Below are positions 5,642-6,580 of a stretch of 6,580 nucleotides of DNA, in pieces (positions within the stretch are counted from its first letter, which is position 1; every line of letters starts with the position of its first letter). The stretch comes from an uncultured Asticcacaulis sp. (lineage in GTDB: Bacteria; Pseudomonadota; Alphaproteobacteria; Caulobacterales; Caulobacteraceae). The stretch lies in contig CAMLIY010000174.1 of NCBI GenBank assembly GCA_946480125.1, positions 1-6,580 of the forward strand. Direction: 5' to 3'. Position numbers and translations under genes: made by a program. The notes beneath the pieces were generated by a model that was not told the DNA's origin, searched no databases, and worked only from the letters and a program-made list of their open reading frames with translations.

Positions 5642-6208
5642 ATGAAAATCAACGTTAATCAGATCAAGCCCGGCATGGTGCTCGAATATCAGAAGGGCCT
5701 GTGGTCCGTCGTGAAGTCGCACCACGTAAAGCCCGGCAAGGGCGGCGCCTTCGCCCAGGTCGAACTGAAGAACCTCATCACCGGCACCAAGCTCAATGAA
5801 CGCCTGCGCTCCGAAGAAACCGTCGAGCGCGTGACATTGGAGCAAAAAGAGCACCTCTATCTCTATACCGAAGGCGACATGCTGGTTTTCATGGATCAGG
5901 AAAACTACGAGCAGATCAGCCTGCACGAAGACTGGGTGGGTGAAGACCAGATCCAGTACCTGCATGACGGCATGGTCGTAACCCTGGAATTCCACGACGA
6001 GCGTCCGATCTCGATCACCCTGCCGGACAGCGTGATCCTTGAGGTCATGGAAACCGAACCGACCATCAAGGGTCAGACCGCCTCATCTTCCTACAAGCCC
6101 GCCAAGGCCAGCAATGGCATGCGCGTCATGATCCCGCCATTCATGGGCGTGGGTGAGCGCATTGTCGTTTCGACCCTTGACGGCGAATATATGAAGAGAG
6201 CGGATTAA
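5642..6208 (+). CDS. efp: Elongation factor P
   Basis: EF-P (188 residues, normal length) binds ribosomes stalled at consecutive prolines, between the P and E sites, and speeds peptide-bond formation. Domain I (about 1-63) ends its tip loop in PGKGGAF, with Lys33 at the position that is post-translationally modified in many bacteria (beta-lysylation by EpmA/EpmB is the usual partner of a lysine; those genes are not in the window). Domain II (about 64-126) and domain III (about 128-187) are OB folds. The family signature K-x-A-x4-G is at 152-159 (KPAKASNG), and the C-terminus [17 protein letters not shown] is typical. ATG at 5642 gives the family N-terminus [11 protein letters not shown]. No clear Shine-Dalgarno is seen in the 20 bases before it. 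Its stop codon lies within the following terminator stem. Confidence 0.97.
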   Translation: MKINVNQIKPGMVLEYQKGLWSVVKSHHVKPGKGGAFAQVELKNLITGTKLNERLRSEETVERVTLEQKEHLYLYTEGDMLVFMDQENYEQISLHEDWVGEDQIQYLHDGMVVTLEFHDERPISITLPDSVILEVMETEPTIKGQTASSSYKPAKASNGMRVMIPPFMGVGERIVVSTLDGEYMKRAD

Positions 6209-6239
6209 TACCGCTTCGCGGCATTTATCCGCTTTTTTT
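6199..6239 (+). terminator. Intrinsic terminator of efp
   Basis: AGCGGAT (6199-6205) pairs with ATCCGCT (6227-6233). The stem continues inwards through AAT/ATT and CCGC/GCGG, with two mismatches and a TTC loop, then seven T residues follow (6233-6239). The efp stop codon (6206-6208) is inside the left arm. Confidence 0.9.
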
Positions 6240-6291
6240 CAGCTCAAGCCGCATGGCTCCTCGCAACGGCTCGGGCGGGCAGTCGCCCTTG

Positions 6292-6323
6292 CCCAGTTAC
6301 GACAAGGATTTGTCGCAACTGGG
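6292..6323. other. Long hairpin between efp and the suhB-like gene
   Basis: CCCAGTT-A-CGACAA pairs with TTGTCG-C-AACTGGG around the loop GGAT: 13 pairs and a single A-C mismatch. There is no T run on either strand, so it is not an intrinsic terminator. A smaller hairpin, GGGCG/CGCCC (6273-6288), lies just upstream. It ends 49 bases before the next start codon and may be a leader structure, an operator or a dispersed repeat. Confidence 0.6.
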
Positions 6324-6372
6324 AATAGGTTCCAGCCAACGTACATTGTAAATCCAGTTAAAGGCCTTCCCC

Positions 6373-6580
6373 ATGGTTGCCGTACTTCAATCCTCACTCA
6401 TTCAGGTTATGGTCGGCGCCGTGCGCAAGGCCTGCAAGGGCGTCGCCCGCGACTTCGGTGAAATTACCGAATTGCAGGTGTCGAAAAAGGGCCCCGGCGA
6501 TTTCGTCACTGCCGCCGACAAGCGTGTCGAGGCCGCCCTCAAGGAAGAACTGCTGCGCGTCCGCCCCGGCTACGGCTTCC
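6373..6580 (+). CDS. suhB: Inositol monophosphatase family protein (SuhB-like), N-terminal fragment
   Basis: First 69 residues of a Mg2+-dependent phosphatase of the inositol-monophosphatase family; the gene runs off the right edge. The visible protein has a helical start (SSLIQVMVGAVRKACKGVARDF, about 7-28), then KKGPGDFVTAADKRVE (38-53), the family's first conserved loop, and ends LLRVRPGYGF. The GEE metal-binding motif expected next is outside the window. ATG at 6373 has AAAGG eight bases upstream. It lies downstream of efp but is separated from it by a strong terminator, so it should have its own promoter. The family is clear; whether its substrate is inositol phosphate or another sugar phosphate is not decidable here. 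Confidence 0.88.
   Translation, partial: MVAVLQSSLIQVMVGAVRKACKGVARDFGEITELQVSKKGPGDFVTAADKRVEAALKEELLRVRPGYGF

Overview
The window looks like chromosomal DNA from an alphaproteobacterium, most likely of the Caulobacteraceae (Asticcacaulis or Caulobacter type). This is inferred from the moderately high GC content, the style of the proteins, the Caulobacter-like promoter and Fur-like operator sequences, and the efp/inositol-monophosphatase pairing. Nothing in it looks recently transferred: there is no transposase, integrase, phage gene, tRNA or CRISPR array.

Left end (1-527, minus strand): an iron-storage pair. The start of bacterioferritin (bfr, cut by the window edge) lies downstream of bfd, the bacterioferritin-associated ferredoxin, which begins with TTG. 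Two Fur-like 7-1-7 operators flank a possible bfd promoter. An intrinsic terminator at 494-517 separates bfd from the next gene.

Middle (528-2798): a secreted glycine-zipper protein with an Asn/Gly-rich linker and three exact-period 17-residue C-terminal repeats (minus) is divergent from thiE, thiamine phosphate synthase (plus). thiE converges, with a 10-base gap, on an unrecognised lipoprotein gene (minus). No TPP riboswitch is visible before thiE.

Right half (2861-5641): metE, the cobalamin-independent methionine synthase, on the minus strand with all zinc ligands intact. Its leader is the richest part of the window. In the direction of transcription it holds a perfect 32-bp AT-rich palindrome touching the -35 box, a promoter, a cobalamin riboswitch with a textbook B12 box and closing P1 helix, and a small hairpin that buries the metE Shine-Dalgarno sequence. 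This suggests two layers of control: a transcription factor at the palindrome (possibly a SahR-type methionine-cycle regulator) and B12-dependent shut-off of translation. A strong terminator follows metE only 16 bases before the lipoprotein start codon.

Right end (5642-6580, plus strand): efp, elongation factor P, ends in an intrinsic terminator whose stem includes the stop codon. A conspicuous 32-nt hairpin then precedes the start of an inositol-monophosphatase (SuhB-like) gene that runs off the window.

The genes are mostly housekeeping. The regulatory DNA of metE, and to a lesser extent of bfd, is the most notable content. I see no clear previously undescribed multi-gene system.
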